From Stenotrophomonas sepilia (GTDB lineage Bacteria > Pseudomonadota > Gammaproteobacteria > Xanthomonadales > Xanthomonadaceae): a DNA stretch of 43,048 nt. A program made the position numbers and the translations under genes. The stretch is taken from positions 1 to 43,048 of the forward strand of contig NZ_LXXZ01000067.1 in NCBI RefSeq assembly GCF_003244875.1, written 5' to 3'. Numbering within the stretch: the stretch's first letter is position 1; the number at the start of each line of letters is the position of its first letter. Positions 8,626-19,253 of this stretch are shown one piece after another. The notes beneath the pieces are model-generated. The model made no database searches. It worked only from the letters and a program-made list of their open reading frames with translations, and was not told the origin of the DNA.

Positions 8626-9957
8626 ATGGATGCCTGGTCCCGTAGTCTCGAGCGCCTCGAAGCGGAGTTCCCGCCGGAAGACGTTCATACCTGGTTGAAG
8701 CCGCTGCAGGCCGATCTGCGCGTGGACAGCCTGGTGCTGTATGCACCGAATGCCTTCATCGTCGACCAGGTCCGCGAGCTGTACCTGGCCCGGATCCGCG
8801 AACTGCTGGCTCACTTCGCCGGTTTCAGCGACGTTTTTCTTGAAATCGGCTCGCGCCCGCGCCCCGTGGAGGCGCAGAACGCGCCGGTTTCCACGTCGTC
8901 GGCGCCTGTGTCCAGCGAACCGCAGGTGCCGTTTGCCGGCAATCTGGACAATCACTACACCTTCGCCAACTTCGTCGAAGGGCGCAGCAACCAGCTGGGC
9001 CTGGCCGCTGCCTTCCAGGCAGCGCAGAAGCCGGGCGACCGGGCCCACAACCCGCTGCTGCTGTACGGAGGCACCGGCCTGGGCAAGACCCACCTGATGT
9101 TCGCCGCCGGCAACGCGATGCGCCAGGCCAATCCAGGCGCGAAGGTGCTGTACCTGCGTTCGGAACAGTTCTTCAGCGCCATGATCCGGGCCCTGCAGGA
9201 AAAGACCATGGATCAGTTCAAGCGCCAGTTCCAGCAGGTGGACGCGCTGTTGATCGATGACATCCAGTTCTTCGCCGGCAAGGACCGCACGCAGGAAGAG
9301 TTCTTCCACACCTTCAACGCGTTGTTCGATGGCAAGCAGCAGATCATCCTGACCTGCGACCGCTATCCGCGCGAGGTCGAAGGCCTGGAAGCGCGCCTGA
9401 AGTCGCGGCTTGCCTGGGGCCTGTCGGTCGCGATCGAACCGCCGGACTTTGAGACCCGCGCCGCGATCGTGCTGGCCAAGGCGCGCGAACGCGGTGCCGA
9501 GATTCCCGATGATGTTGCGTTCCTGATCGCCAAGAAGATGCGCTCCAACGTGCGCGACCTCGAGGGCGCGCTCAATACCCTGACCGCCCGCGCCAACTTC
9601 ACCGGCCGCGCGATCACCACCGAATTCGCCCAGGAAACCCTGCGCGACCTGCTGCGCGCCCAGCAACAGGCGATCAGCATTCCCAACATCCAGAAAACCG
9701 TTGCCGACTACTACGGCCTGCAGATCAAGGATCTGCTGTCGAAGCGTCGGACCCGCTCGCTCGCTCGCCCCCGTCAGGTCGCCATGGCCCTGACCAAGGA
9801 ACTGACCGAGCACAGCCTGCCCGAGATCGGCGACGCCTTTGCCGGTCGCGATCACACCACGGTGCTGCATGCCTGCCGCCAGATCCGGACCCTGATGGAA
9901 ACCGACGGCAAGCTCCGCGAAGACTGGGACAAGCTGATCCGGAAGCTGAGCGAATGA
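8626..9957 (+). CDS. dnaA: Chromosomal replication initiator DnaA
   Basis: DnaA, the AAA+ initiator that binds DnaA boxes and opens the origin. From the ATG at 8626 it has 443 residues and begins [11 protein letters not shown]; an in-frame TTG at 8620 is less likely. Domain I spans about 1-75 and a short Pro/Ser-rich domain II about 78-103. The ATPase domain has Walker A GGTGLGKT at about 148-155 and Walker B LLIDDIQF. Domain IV carries the DnaA signature [15 protein letters not shown] near the C-terminus. DnaA boxes flank the gene on both sides, which suggests autoregulation. Confidence 0.98.
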   Translation: MDAWSRSLERLEAEFPPEDVHTWLKPLQADLRVDSLVLYAPNAFIVDQVRELYLARIRELLAHFAGFSDVFLEIGSRPRPVEAQNAPVSTSSAPVSSEPQVPFAGNLDNHYTFANFVEGRSNQLGLAAAFQAAQKPGDRAHNPLLLYGGTGLGKTHLMFAAGNAMRQANPGAKVLYLRSEQFFSAMIRALQEKTMDQFKRQFQQVDALLIDDIQFFAGKDRTQEEFFHTFNALFDGKQQIILTCDRYPREVEGLEARLKSRLAWGLSVAIEPPDFETRAAIVLAKARERGAEIPDDVAFLIAKKMRSNVRDLEGALNTLTARANFTGRAITTEFAQETLRDLLRAQQQAISIPNIQKTVADYYGLQIKDLLSKRRTRSLARPRQVAMALTKELTEHSLPEIGDAFAGRDHTTVLHACRQIRTLMETDGKLREDWDKLIRKLSE

Positions 9958-10025
9958 TGCACGGATGCCGATGAGGCGTCATCGCACAAAACGGTGCAGA
10001 ATCCGGTAGCAAGCGCGGGACACGT

Positions 10026-10218
10026 TGTGGATAAAAATGGCGTCTGAAATCCCGTCGAATTTATCCACAGCTTTCCCCACCCCTTGGGGGTCGGTAATAC
10101 AGAGGGTTTCGATGTCTGAAACTCCTTTATTTACAAAGACTTAGCATTGTTTTCCAGCGATTCTGTCTCTACCAGCACCACCAAGCTTTTGATTTATTCC
10201 ACATTTTTTAAAGCATAG
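10026..10218. other. Origin element in the dnaA-dnaN spacer: DnaA boxes and AT-rich tract
   Basis: The 275-bp dnaA-dnaN spacer holds two perfect DnaA boxes in opposite orientation, TGTGGATAA (10026-10034) and TTATCCACA (10061-10069). It also has a weaker TTATTTACA (10127-10135) and a TTATTCCACA variant (10194-10203). The stretch 10110-10218 is much richer in A/T than its surroundings and could be the unwinding element. In Xanthomonas the origin has been placed in this interval, so it is a strong oriC candidate; the dnaN-recF spacer is a second one. Confidence 0.75.
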
Positions 10219-10232
10219 GGGCACGGAACCAC

Positions 10233-11333
10233 ATGCGTTTCACACTGCAGCGCGAAGCCTTTCTCAAGCCGTTGGCACAGGTCGTCAACGTGGTCGAACG
10301 CCGCCAGACCCTTCCGGTTCTGGCCAATTTCCTGGTCCAGGTGCAGAACGGCCAGCTGTCGCTGACCGGTACCGACCTGGAAGTGGAGATGGTGTCGCGG
10401 ATCGCGGTTGAAGATGCCCAGGACGGTGAAACCACCATTCCCGCCCGCAAGCTGTTCGAGATCATCCGCGCCCTGCCCGATGGCAGCCGGATCACCGTCT
10501 CGCAGACCGGAGACAAGATCACCGTGCAGGCCGGTCGTAGCCGCTTCACCTTGGCAACCCTGCCCTCCAATGACTTCCCGTCGGTTGACGAAGTGGAAGC
10601 CACTGAGCGAGTGGCCATCGGCGAAGCGACCCTGAAGGAGCTCATCGAGCGCACCGCGTTCGCGATGGCGCAGCAGGACGTGCGCTATTACCTCAATGGC
10701 CTGCTGTTCGATCTGCGCGGTGACGCCCTACGTACCGTTGCCACCGACGGACACCGCCTGGCGCTGTGTGAAACCGACCTGGCCAAGCCTAGCGGTTCCA
10801 AGCGCCAGATCATCGTGCCGCGCAAGGGCGTGACCGAGCTGCAGCGCCTGCTGGAAAGCGGTGATCGCGAGATCGAGCTGGAAGTCGGCCGCAGCCACGT
10901 CCGCGTCAAGCGCGACGATGTCACCTTCACCTCCAAGCTGATCGACGGCCGCTTCCCGGATTACGAAGCGGTGATTCCGATCGGTGCCGACCGTGAAGTG
11001 AAGGTTGATCGTGAAGCGCTGCGCGCCTCGCTGCAGCGCGCTGCGATCCTGTCCAACGAGAAGTACCGCGGCATCCGCGTGGAAGTGTCGCCGGGCAACC
11101 TGAAGATCAGCGCGCACAACCCGGAGCAGGAGGAAGCCCAGGAAGAGATCGAAGCCGATACCACGGTCAGCGATCTCGCCATCGGCTTCAACGTGAACTA
11201 CCTGCTGGATGCCCTCTCCGCCCTGCGCGATGAGGAAGTCATCATCCAGCTGCGCGACTCCAACTCCTCGGCGCTGGTGCGTGAGTCAAGCAGCGAGAAG
11301 TCGCGCCACGTGGTCATGCCGCTGCGTCTCTGA
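10233..11333 (+). CDS. dnaN: DNA polymerase III beta subunit (sliding clamp)
   Basis: DnaN, 366 residues, the standard length. It forms the ring-shaped dimer that tethers polymerase III and many repair proteins to DNA. It starts MRFTLQREAFLKPLAQVVNVVERRQTLPVL and ends in the clamp-like VMPLRL, with three repeated clamp folds of about 120 residues each. It follows dnaA after the origin-like spacer and is followed by its own terminator. This and the 990-bp gap before recF suggest dnaN is not simply co-transcribed with recF. Confidence 0.98.
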   Translation: MRFTLQREAFLKPLAQVVNVVERRQTLPVLANFLVQVQNGQLSLTGTDLEVEMVSRIAVEDAQDGETTIPARKLFEIIRALPDGSRITVSQTGDKITVQAGRSRFTLATLPSNDFPSVDEVEATERVAIGEATLKELIERTAFAMAQQDVRYYLNGLLFDLRGDALRTVATDGHRLALCETDLAKPSGSKRQIIVPRKGVTELQRLLESGDREIELEVGRSHVRVKRDDVTFTSKLIDGRFPDYEAVIPIGADREVKVDREALRASLQRAAILSNEKYRGIRVEVSPGNLKISAHNPEQEEAQEEIEADTTVSDLAIGFNVNYLLDALSALRDEEVIIQLRDSNSSALVRESSSEKSRHVVMPLRL

Positions 11334-11342
11334 CATCAGCCC

Positions 11343-11358
11343 GGTTCCACGTGGAACA
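11343..11358. promoter_or_regulatory. parS-like site 1
   Basis: GGTTCCACGTGGAACA matches the Pseudomonas-type parS palindrome TGTTCCACGTGGAACA at 15 of 16 positions. It lies 10 bp after the dnaN stop. It is the expected binding site for ParB in chromosome segregation; parA and parB are not in the window. Confidence 0.85.
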
Positions 11359-11364
11359 TAACGA

Positions 11365-11394
11365 CGCCCGGGAAGCTCCCGGGCGTTTTTTTTT
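11365..11394 (+). terminator. Rho-independent terminator after dnaN
   Basis: An 8-bp GC stem (CGCCCGGG / CCCGGGCG) with a 5-nt loop and a run of nine T residues. It is placed 32 bp after the dnaN stop, between two parS-like sites. Confidence 0.92.
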
Positions 11395-11397
11395 GCA

Positions 11398-11413
11398 CGT
11401 TCCACGTGGATCA
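11398..11413. promoter_or_regulatory. parS-like site 2
   Basis: CGTTCCACGTGGATCA matches the parS palindrome at 14 of 16 positions, with the core TTCCACGTGGA intact. It follows the dnaN terminator directly. Confidence 0.7.
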
Positions 11414-11773
11414 TCGGGCCGACCCTTTCCAGCGTGTATTTCGGACGGAACGCATCTTCCTTGATGGACCCGGTTGCGTGCGCTTTGCTGCCCAGGCCCA
11501 ACTACCGACGGGACGTTGAGTCGATGCCAGGGACTGCTTCCGAATCAAGTTTGATCGGGGCCGGTACCTGGAGTCTCAACGCGGTTGCTATGGGCCTGGC
11601 CTGGTCGGATGCCGAAGCGCATCCACGCTGCGGCGACAGTGCTCGCTGTTTCTGAAATCCTCTCTGTCCACAGGACTCATTCGGGGCAGATCGAGCCAAG
11701 CCTAGCTTCTAAATCTGGGTATAAATCTAAAGCATGGTGGTGATGGTAGAGCCAGATTTCGTGGAGAAATGTG

Positions 11774-11940
11774 TTATCTACATGATTTAAAAGGAATTTA
11801 TGCGGGTGAAACCCCCTGTATAGAGGCGCCTCAGGCTGGGGGGGAACCTGTGGATAGTTTCCAGACCCAAGCAAAAGGGCTTTTTTATCCACAGATTGCC
11901 CATACCTTGTGTATAAGTCATACCGACCCGCTGTGGACAG
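11774..11940. other. Second DnaA-box cluster in the dnaN-recF spacer
   Basis: Within 167 bp lie TTATCTACA (11774, 8/9), TGTGGATAG (11849, 8/9, reverse), a perfect TTATCCACA (11885), TGTGTATAA (11908, 8/9, reverse) and TGTGGACAG (11932, 7/9, reverse). The flanking DNA at 11700-11820 is AT-rich for this genome. The density exceeds that of the dnaA-dnaN spacer, so this may be the main origin or a helper element. Confidence 0.65.
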
Positions 11941-12176
11941 CGTGAAACGAATGGGCCGGATTCTTTGAAATCTGTGGAACCTCCCAGGGCATCGGATCTC
12001 AGATTTGGAGGAATCCGGGCCCCCGCCCGCTCACCCGGCCGGGCAAGCGCTCATCAAACACCTGCGGCAGTGGTCCTGAAATCGTTGAAATCTGGCGGGC
12101 CACGCCCCGCAACCCTGTGCAGAATTGAAGGAATTTCAGCTGCGTTCGGAGCTGGAAACGGGCATGCCGGTGAACC

Positions 12177-12192
12177 GGCGCCACGTGGAACC
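12177..12192. promoter_or_regulatory. Degenerate parS-like site
   Basis: GGCGCCACGTGGAACC keeps the core and right arm of parS but only 12 of 16 positions. It may be a weak or decayed ParB site. Confidence 0.35.
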
Positions 12193-12323
12193 CGCGATCA
12201 GTTGGTGCGCGGGAGCTTCTGCTCCGCGTCGATGCGGGTGCAGCACGTCCGGCTTGACCGATGCAGTAAGCTGATGGATTCCCTGTCCCTCTACCGCCTC
12301 GAGCGGATGGTCGTTCGCGCCCC

Positions 12324-13418
12324 ATGCTTATCCGCCGCCTCGCCTTGCACCAACTGCGTCGCTTCAGTGCGGTGGATCTCTTGCCCCAGCCGGGGCTGAA
12401 CCTGCTCACTGGCGACAACGGTGCCGGCAAGACCAGCGTGCTGGAGGCCCTGCATCTGATGGCCTATGGCCGCAGCTTCCGCGGCCGGGTCCGCGATGGA
12501 CTGGTACGCCAGGGCCAGGAGGCGCTGGAGATCTTCGTGGAATGGGACGAGCAGCGTGCCGATCACGCGCCGCATCGCCGAAAGGCCGGCCTGCGCCACA
12601 GTGGCCAGGACTGGAAGGGGCGATTGGACGGTGAAGACGTGGCTCAGCTCGGCAACCTCTGCGCAGCGCTGGCGGTGGTGACGTTCGAGCCCGGCAGCCA
12701 TGCGCTGGTCAGCGGCGGTGGCGAGCCCCGCCGTCGCTTCCTGGATTGGGGCTTGTTCCACGTGGAACCTGATTTCCTGTCCTTGTGGCGCCGCTATTCA
12801 AGGGCGCTGAAGCAGCGCAACGCCCTGCTCAAGCAGGGCGGCCCGTCGCGGATGCTGGACACCTGGGATCACGAGTTGGCTGAGGCCGGAGAGCCCCTTA
12901 CCAGTCGTCGCCAGCACTACCTTGAGCGGCTGCAGCAGCGTGCCGTGGCGCTGGCGGCCAGTTTGGCACCGCAACTCGGTATCCAGGCACTGCAACTCAG
13001 TCCGGGCTGGCGTCGGCATGAGCTTCCCCTGGCAGATGCTCTGCTTCTGGCCCGGGATCGTGACCGCCAGGCCGGCTACACCTCGGTTGGGCCGCACCGG
13101 GCGGACTGGAGCGTGGATTTCCACAGCATTCCTGGTCGCGATGCACTGTCACGCGGTCAGGCCAAGCTCACCGCATTGGCGTGCCTGATGGCGCAGGCTG
13201 AGGACTATGCAGAACAGCGCGGCGAATGGCCGGTGATCGCACTGGACGATCTGGCCTCCGAACTGGATCGTACCCACCAGGCGCGGGTATTGGAGCGTCT
13301 GCTCACCGGCCCGGCGCAGATCTTCGTCACTGCTACTGAACCTCCGGTGGCCCTGCAGGGCCTGACCCAGATCGCCCGGTTCCACGTGGAACATGCACAG
13401 ATCGTGGCTGTGCCATAG
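12324..13418 (+). CDS. recF: DNA replication and repair protein RecF
   Basis: RecF, 364 residues, an SMC-like ATPase that loads RecA at gaps and stalled forks together with RecO and RecR. Walker A GDNGAGKT is at 30-37, the ABC signature region is around ALSRGQAKLTALACL near residue 275, and Walker B with D-loop is PVIALDDLASELD. The start ATG lacks a strong Shine-Dalgarno. Two near-perfect parS sites are embedded in its coding sequence (12754 and 13378), and both are read in the same frame as Phe-His-Val-Glu. Confidence 0.96.
   Translation: MLIRRLALHQLRRFSAVDLLPQPGLNLLTGDNGAGKTSVLEALHLMAYGRSFRGRVRDGLVRQGQEALEIFVEWDEQRADHAPHRRKAGLRHSGQDWKGRLDGEDVAQLGNLCAALAVVTFEPGSHALVSGGGEPRRRFLDWGLFHVEPDFLSLWRRYSRALKQRNALLKQGGPSRMLDTWDHELAEAGEPLTSRRQHYLERLQQRAVALAASLAPQLGIQALQLSPGWRRHELPLADALLLARDRDRQAGYTSVGPHRADWSVDFHSIPGRDALSRGQAKLTALACLMAQAEDYAEQRGEWPVIALDDLASELDRTHQARVLERLLTGPAQIFVTATEPPVALQGLTQIARFHVEHAQIVAVP
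12754..12769. promoter_or_regulatory. parS-like site inside recF
   Basis: TGTTCCACGTGGAACC matches the parS palindrome at 15 of 16 positions. It lies within the recF reading frame and encodes the Phe-His-Val-Glu of the segment LFHVEPD. Confidence 0.85.
13378..13393. promoter_or_regulatory. parS-like site at the recF 3' end
   Basis: GGTTCCACGTGGAACA matches parS at 15 of 16 positions, identical to the site just after dnaN. It encodes Phe-His-Val-Glu near the recF C-terminus. Confidence 0.85.
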
Positions 13419-13455
13419 TGGGCACATCAGGGCCACTCGACCCCGGCTGGTATAA

Positions 13456-15990
<2,535 letters not shown>

Positions 15991-16004
15991 CACAATCGGG
16001 ACCT

Positions 16005-16032
16005 GGCCGGTGCGCGGGGAGCTGCACCGGCC
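16005..16032 (+). terminator. Stem-loop between gyrB and the CPBP gene
   Basis: A perfect 9-bp inverted repeat (GGCCGGTGC / GCACCGGCC) with a 10-nt loop, 14 bp after the gyrB stop. The following T-run is weak, so it may only attenuate transcription or protect the gyrB 3' end. Confidence 0.5.
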
Positions 16033-16057
16033 TTCGTCCCTTGAACACAGGTACCTG

Positions 16058-16906
16058 ATGTCCGCATCCACCCCGGTCTCCGCCGCCCCGCCCCCGGTTC
16101 CGCCGGTGTCTGCCCCACCGCGCGCCGTGGCACCGTTGGCAGGCTTCTTCATCGACCTGGGCATCGCCGCCGTTACCCTGGTCGGCCTGAGCATGGTCAC
16201 CGGCCTGTTCTGGGGCTTCTACCGTGCAATCGTGGTCAGCCGCGCCAACGCCGAGGCCAATGGCGGCGGACTGACACCTGACGCCGTCGGCGCGGCAGTG
16301 GGCCAGCCCGGTGCCCTGGCGCAGATCCTGATGGCCCTGATCGCCACCGGTGGCGCCGCGCTGCTGCTGTACTTCTGGCGACGCCCGGCAAACGCCGGCG
16401 AACGCATGGCGTCGCGACAGGCGTTGCTGCGGCCGTCCACCTGGGGCTGGACCCTGCTGGTGGCCACGCTGATCGTGCTCGGCAGCAACGGCATCGCCTT
16501 CCTTTCCAAGCAGTTCGGCATCGAGCCGGTGCCCACCAACGTGGAACTGATGCAGAGCGCAATCGCTCGCTTCCCGCTGTTCCTGGTGCTGTTTGCGGTC
16601 GTCCTCGCCCCCGCCTACGAAGAGCTGCTGTTCCGCCGCGTCCTGTTCGGGCGCCTGTGGCAGGCCGGCCGCCCCTGGCTGGGCCTGATCCTCAGCAGCC
16701 TGGCGTTCGCCCTGGTCCATGAAGTGCCCGGTGTCAGCAAGAACTCGCTGCTGGGCATGGCGCAGCTGTGGCTGGTGTACGGTGGCATGGGCGCCGCCTT
16801 CTGCTGGCTGTACCGCCGCACCGGCACCCTGTGGGCGGCGATTGCCGCGCATGCGCTGAACAACGCGGTCGCGCTCGCCGCAATGGTGTTCCTGGGGTCA
16901 ACGTAA
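16058..16906 (+). CDS. CPBP family intramembrane metalloprotease
   Basis: A 282-residue multi-spanning membrane protein of the CPBP (CAAX protease and bacteriocin-processing, Abi) family. After a Pro/Ala-rich N-terminus (1-26), hydrophobic segments lie at about 33-58, 88-107, 131-150, 172-187, 206-221 and 262-280. Motif 1 YEELLFRRV supplies Glu188-Glu189 and Arg193, motif 2 FALVH supplies His221, and motif 3 HALNN supplies His265 and Asn269. These are the expected metal and catalytic residues, so it is probably active; the substrate is unknown. The start ATG at 16058 is chosen because the hydrophobic core and family match begin just after it. Confidence 0.88.
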   Translation: MSASTPVSAAPPPVPPVSAPPRAVAPLAGFFIDLGIAAVTLVGLSMVTGLFWGFYRAIVVSRANAEANGGGLTPDAVGAAVGQPGALAQILMALIATGGAALLLYFWRRPANAGERMASRQALLRPSTWGWTLLVATLIVLGSNGIAFLSKQFGIEPVPTNVELMQSAIARFPLFLVLFAVVLAPAYEELLFRRVLFGRLWQAGRPWLGLILSSLAFALVHEVPGVSKNSLLGMAQLWLVYGGMGAAFCWLYRRTGTLWAAIAAHALNNAVALAAMVFLGST

Positions 16907-16918
16907 CGCCGTGCCCGC

Positions 16919-16948
16919 TTGACGAAAGATTAAGCAGGTACGCTACAC
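16919..16948 (+). promoter_or_regulatory. Possible promoter for the M48 protease gene
   Basis: A good -35 TTGACG (16919-16924) is followed 18 bp later by CTACAC (16943-16948), a weak -10. It lies about 30 bp upstream of the M48 start codon. Confidence 0.35.
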
Positions 16949-16977
16949 ACTGCGCACATGAACACGGGGGCGGACCC

Positions 16978-17784
16978 ATGAAACAACTGCTGCTGGCTCT
17001 AGTCATCACCACCGTGGTCAGTGCCTGTGCGACCACCACCTCGCCAACCGGACGACGGCAGATGGTGGGCGGCGTGTCGCAGGCACAGCTTGACCAGCTC
17101 GGTGCGCAGGCGTTTGCCGAGACCAAGCAGAAAGAGAAGATCAGCACCGATGGCCGCCAGAACGGCTACGTGCAGTGCGTGGTCAATGCGCTGGTCGCAC
17201 AGCTGCCGCCTCAGTACCGTGGCGTACGGTGGGAGACTGCCGTATTCGTCGACAAGGAACCCAACGCCTTTGCCCTGCCCGGCGGCAAAGTGGGCGTGAA
17301 CACCGGCATCTTCACCGTTGCCAGGAATCAGGACCAGTTGGCTGCCGTGATCGGTCATGAGATCGGCCACGTGATCGCGCGTCACCACGAGGAACGCATT
17401 ACCCGGCAGATGGGCGCGCAGACCGGCCTGGCCGTGCTGGGCGCGCTGGCCGGTGCCGCCTATGGCGATGGTGCCGCCAGTACGGTCAACCAGTTGGGCG
17501 GCATGGGCGCGCAGGCGGCCTTCCTGTTGCCCGGCTCGCGGACCCAGGAAAGCGAGGCGGATGTGATCGGCCAGCGACTGATGGCCCAAGCCGGTTTCAA
17601 CCCGGCCCAGGCGGTGGATCTGTGGCAGAACATGATGGCCGCCAGCGGCGGTCGAAGCCCGCAATGGCTGTCCACCCACCCCGATCCGGCCAACCGGATC
17701 CAGGAGCTGCGACGTGACGCACCGGGCCTGGCGCCGGTCTATCAGCAGGCGCAGGCGGCCGGGCTGCGGCCAAAGTGCGGATGA
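16978..17784 (+). CDS. M48 family metalloprotease lipoprotein
   Basis: A 268-residue lipoprotein of the M48 (LoiP/YggG-like) peptidase family. The signal peptide ends in the lipobox VSAC, with Cys17 as the lipidated residue. The zinc motif HEIGH provides His127, Glu128 and His131, and Glu191 in ESEAD is the expected third ligand. Such proteins act in periplasmic quality control, including outer-membrane proteins. The ATG at 16978 directly precedes the hydrophobic signal and follows a GGGGGCGGA stretch that can serve as ribosome-binding site; longer in-frame starts would bury the signal peptide. A candidate promoter lies upstream. Confidence 0.9.
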   Translation: MKQLLLALVITTVVSACATTTSPTGRRQMVGGVSQAQLDQLGAQAFAETKQKEKISTDGRQNGYVQCVVNALVAQLPPQYRGVRWETAVFVDKEPNAFALPGGKVGVNTGIFTVARNQDQLAAVIGHEIGHVIARHHEERITRQMGAQTGLAVLGALAGAAYGDGAASTVNQLGGMGAQAAFLLPGSRTQESEADVIGQRLMAQAGFNPAQAVDLWQNMMAASGGRSPQWLSTHPDPANRIQELRRDAPGLAPVYQQAQAAGLRPKCG

Positions 17785-17916
17785 GTGCGCAGTTCTATGC
17801 TGTATTGCAGCACATAAAACGATTTCTCACGCCATCTGTTTCTGATACGTTTGGCGGCTCAGATTTTTCTGACAGTCCGACTTTGCCGCTATCCGGCGGT
17901 TCGATCGAGGTGAACG

Positions 17917-19110
17917 ATGATTTTCCGTAACCACAAAGCTGTGCTTTCCGTCCTCGTCGCGACCGCCCTGACCGGCGCCGTGGTCACCGATGCCTTCGCG
18001 CAGTCCTCGCGTTCCTCCGACCGTGGCAGCCGCGGCGGCAGCAGCAAGCAGGCCAAGGCCGAACCGCTGTACCCGAATGCGACCCGCCAGGAGCCGACCG
18101 TCAAGGCCTCGGCCAAGATGGGCAGCAAGCTGCAGAAAATGATCGACAGCTACAACAAGGAAAAGTTCCCGGAGACGCGCACGCAGGCTGACGCGATCCT
18201 GGCTGACAGCGCCTCCAACGAGTACGACAAGTCGCTGGCCGCGCAGCTGGCCTCGCAGGCCGCCTACCAGACCGACGATACCCCGGCCGCCATCGCCTAC
18301 CTGAAGCAGGTCATCCAGTTCAACGGCCTGGACAACAACGGCCACTTCCAGTCGATGCTGATGCTGGGCCAGCTGCAGCTGCAGGAAGACCAGACTGCCG
18401 AAGGCCTGGCCACCCTGGACAAGTACTTCGCCGAGAGCAAGTCGACCAAGCCGGAAGAGCTGATTGCCAAGGGCCAGGCGCTGTACCAGCTAGAGCGCTA
18501 CCAGGAAGCGATCCCGGTGCTGAAGCAGGCCATCGCGGGCGCTGCCGAGCCGAAGGACAACTGGAACCAGCTGCTGATGGCGGCCCTTTCCGAAGCCGGC
18601 CAGACCGGTGAGGCCGTGCAGGCCGCAGAAGCGCTGGCGGCCAAGAACCCGTCGGACAAGAAGGCCCAGCTGAATCTGGCCAACATGTACATGCAGGCTG
18701 ACCAGATGCCGAAGGCCGCCGCGGTGATGGACAAGCTGCGCAGCAGCGGCCAGCTCACCGAAGAGCGCGAGTACAAGCAGCTGTACTCGATCTATGCCAA
18801 CACCGAGAACAAGGAAAAGGACGTCATCGCGGTCATCAACGAAGGGTTGCAGAAGGGCATCCTGAAGCCGGATTACCAGGTCTACCTGGCGCTGGCCCAG
18901 TCCTACTACTACTCCGACCAGGTGCCGCAGGCGATCGATGCGTGGCAGAAGGCCGCCCCGCTCTCCAAGGACGGTGAGACCTACCTGAACCTGGCACGCG
19001 TCCTGCATGCCGAAGGTCGCGTCCCCGAGGCCAAGCAGGCCGCCCAGCAGGCGCTGGCGAAGGGCGTGAAGAACCAGGCTGATGCCAAAAAAATCATCAA
19101 CCTGAAGTAA
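17917..19110 (+). CDS. Exported tetratricopeptide-repeat protein upstream of tonB
   Basis: A 397-residue protein with a clear Sec signal peptide (cleavage likely after AFA at 28). A low-complexity Ser/Arg/Gly stretch (29-45) follows, then a helical TPR array over about 60-390 with repeats such as EELIAKGQALYQLERYQEAIPVL and AQLNLANMYMQADQMPKAAAV. It has no enzyme motif and is likely a periplasmic scaffold. It has a GAGGTG ribosome-binding site and lies just upstream of tonB-exbB-exbD1-exbD2. That position suggests a link to the TonB system or envelope energisation, but this is inference. Confidence 0.82.
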   Translation: MIFRNHKAVLSVLVATALTGAVVTDAFAQSSRSSDRGSRGGSSKQAKAEPLYPNATRQEPTVKASAKMGSKLQKMIDSYNKEKFPETRTQADAILADSASNEYDKSLAAQLASQAAYQTDDTPAAIAYLKQVIQFNGLDNNGHFQSMLMLGQLQLQEDQTAEGLATLDKYFAESKSTKPEELIAKGQALYQLERYQEAIPVLKQAIAGAAEPKDNWNQLLMAALSEAGQTGEAVQAAEALAAKNPSDKKAQLNLANMYMQADQMPKAAAVMDKLRSSGQLTEEREYKQLYSIYANTENKEKDVIAVINEGLQKGILKPDYQVYLALAQSYYYSDQVPQAIDAWQKAAPLSKDGETYLNLARVLHAEGRVPEAKQAAQQALAKGVKNQADAKKIINLK

Positions 19111-19139
19111 GTAGGAATAACGCCTGAATGCCTGCTCAG

Positions 19140-19170
19140 TTGATGCGCAGGCGCTCAGGATTGGTATAAG
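19140..19170 (+). promoter_or_regulatory. Possible tonB promoter
   Basis: TTGATG (19140-19145) and TATAAG (19165-19170) are separated by 19 bp, about 84 bp upstream of the tonB ATG. The spacer is 2 bp longer than ideal. No convincing Fur box was seen beside it. Confidence 0.35.
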
Positions 19171-19253
19171 CTTGGAGGTTCCTGCGGTGTCATGCACCGC
19201 TGATCAGGGATCCCGCCCCCGGGATTCCGGCCCCACTATTGAGCTCTTGGCGC

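Larger units (their letters stand above)
11334..12323. other. 990-bp non-coding dnaN-recF spacer
   Basis: No convincing gene lies here. It contains, in order: a parS-like site (11343), the dnaN terminator (11365), a second parS-like site (11398), an AT-richer part (about 11700-11920) with a cluster of DnaA boxes, and four copies of TGAAATC between 11653 and 12092. A half-conserved parS-like site follows at 12177. dnaN and recF are usually much closer, so this is probably a functional extension of the origin. Confidence 0.7.

Noticed and set aside
8617..9870. Long minus-strand frame opposite dnaA
   Set aside because: It is antisense to a full-length DnaA and lacks recognisable domains.
11306..11316. 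CCACGTGG near the dnaN 3' end as another parS site
   Set aside because: Only the central core matches; both outer arms are lost and the bases are in coding sequence.
11434..11655. 73-codon plus-strand frame in the dnaN-recF spacer
   Set aside because: No ribosome-binding site or recognisable sequence; composition fits non-coding DNA.
11677..11892. 71-codon minus-strand frame in the dnaN-recF spacer
   Set aside because: Its GTG start lies within a perfect DnaA box, there is no ribosome-binding site, and the product resembles no family.
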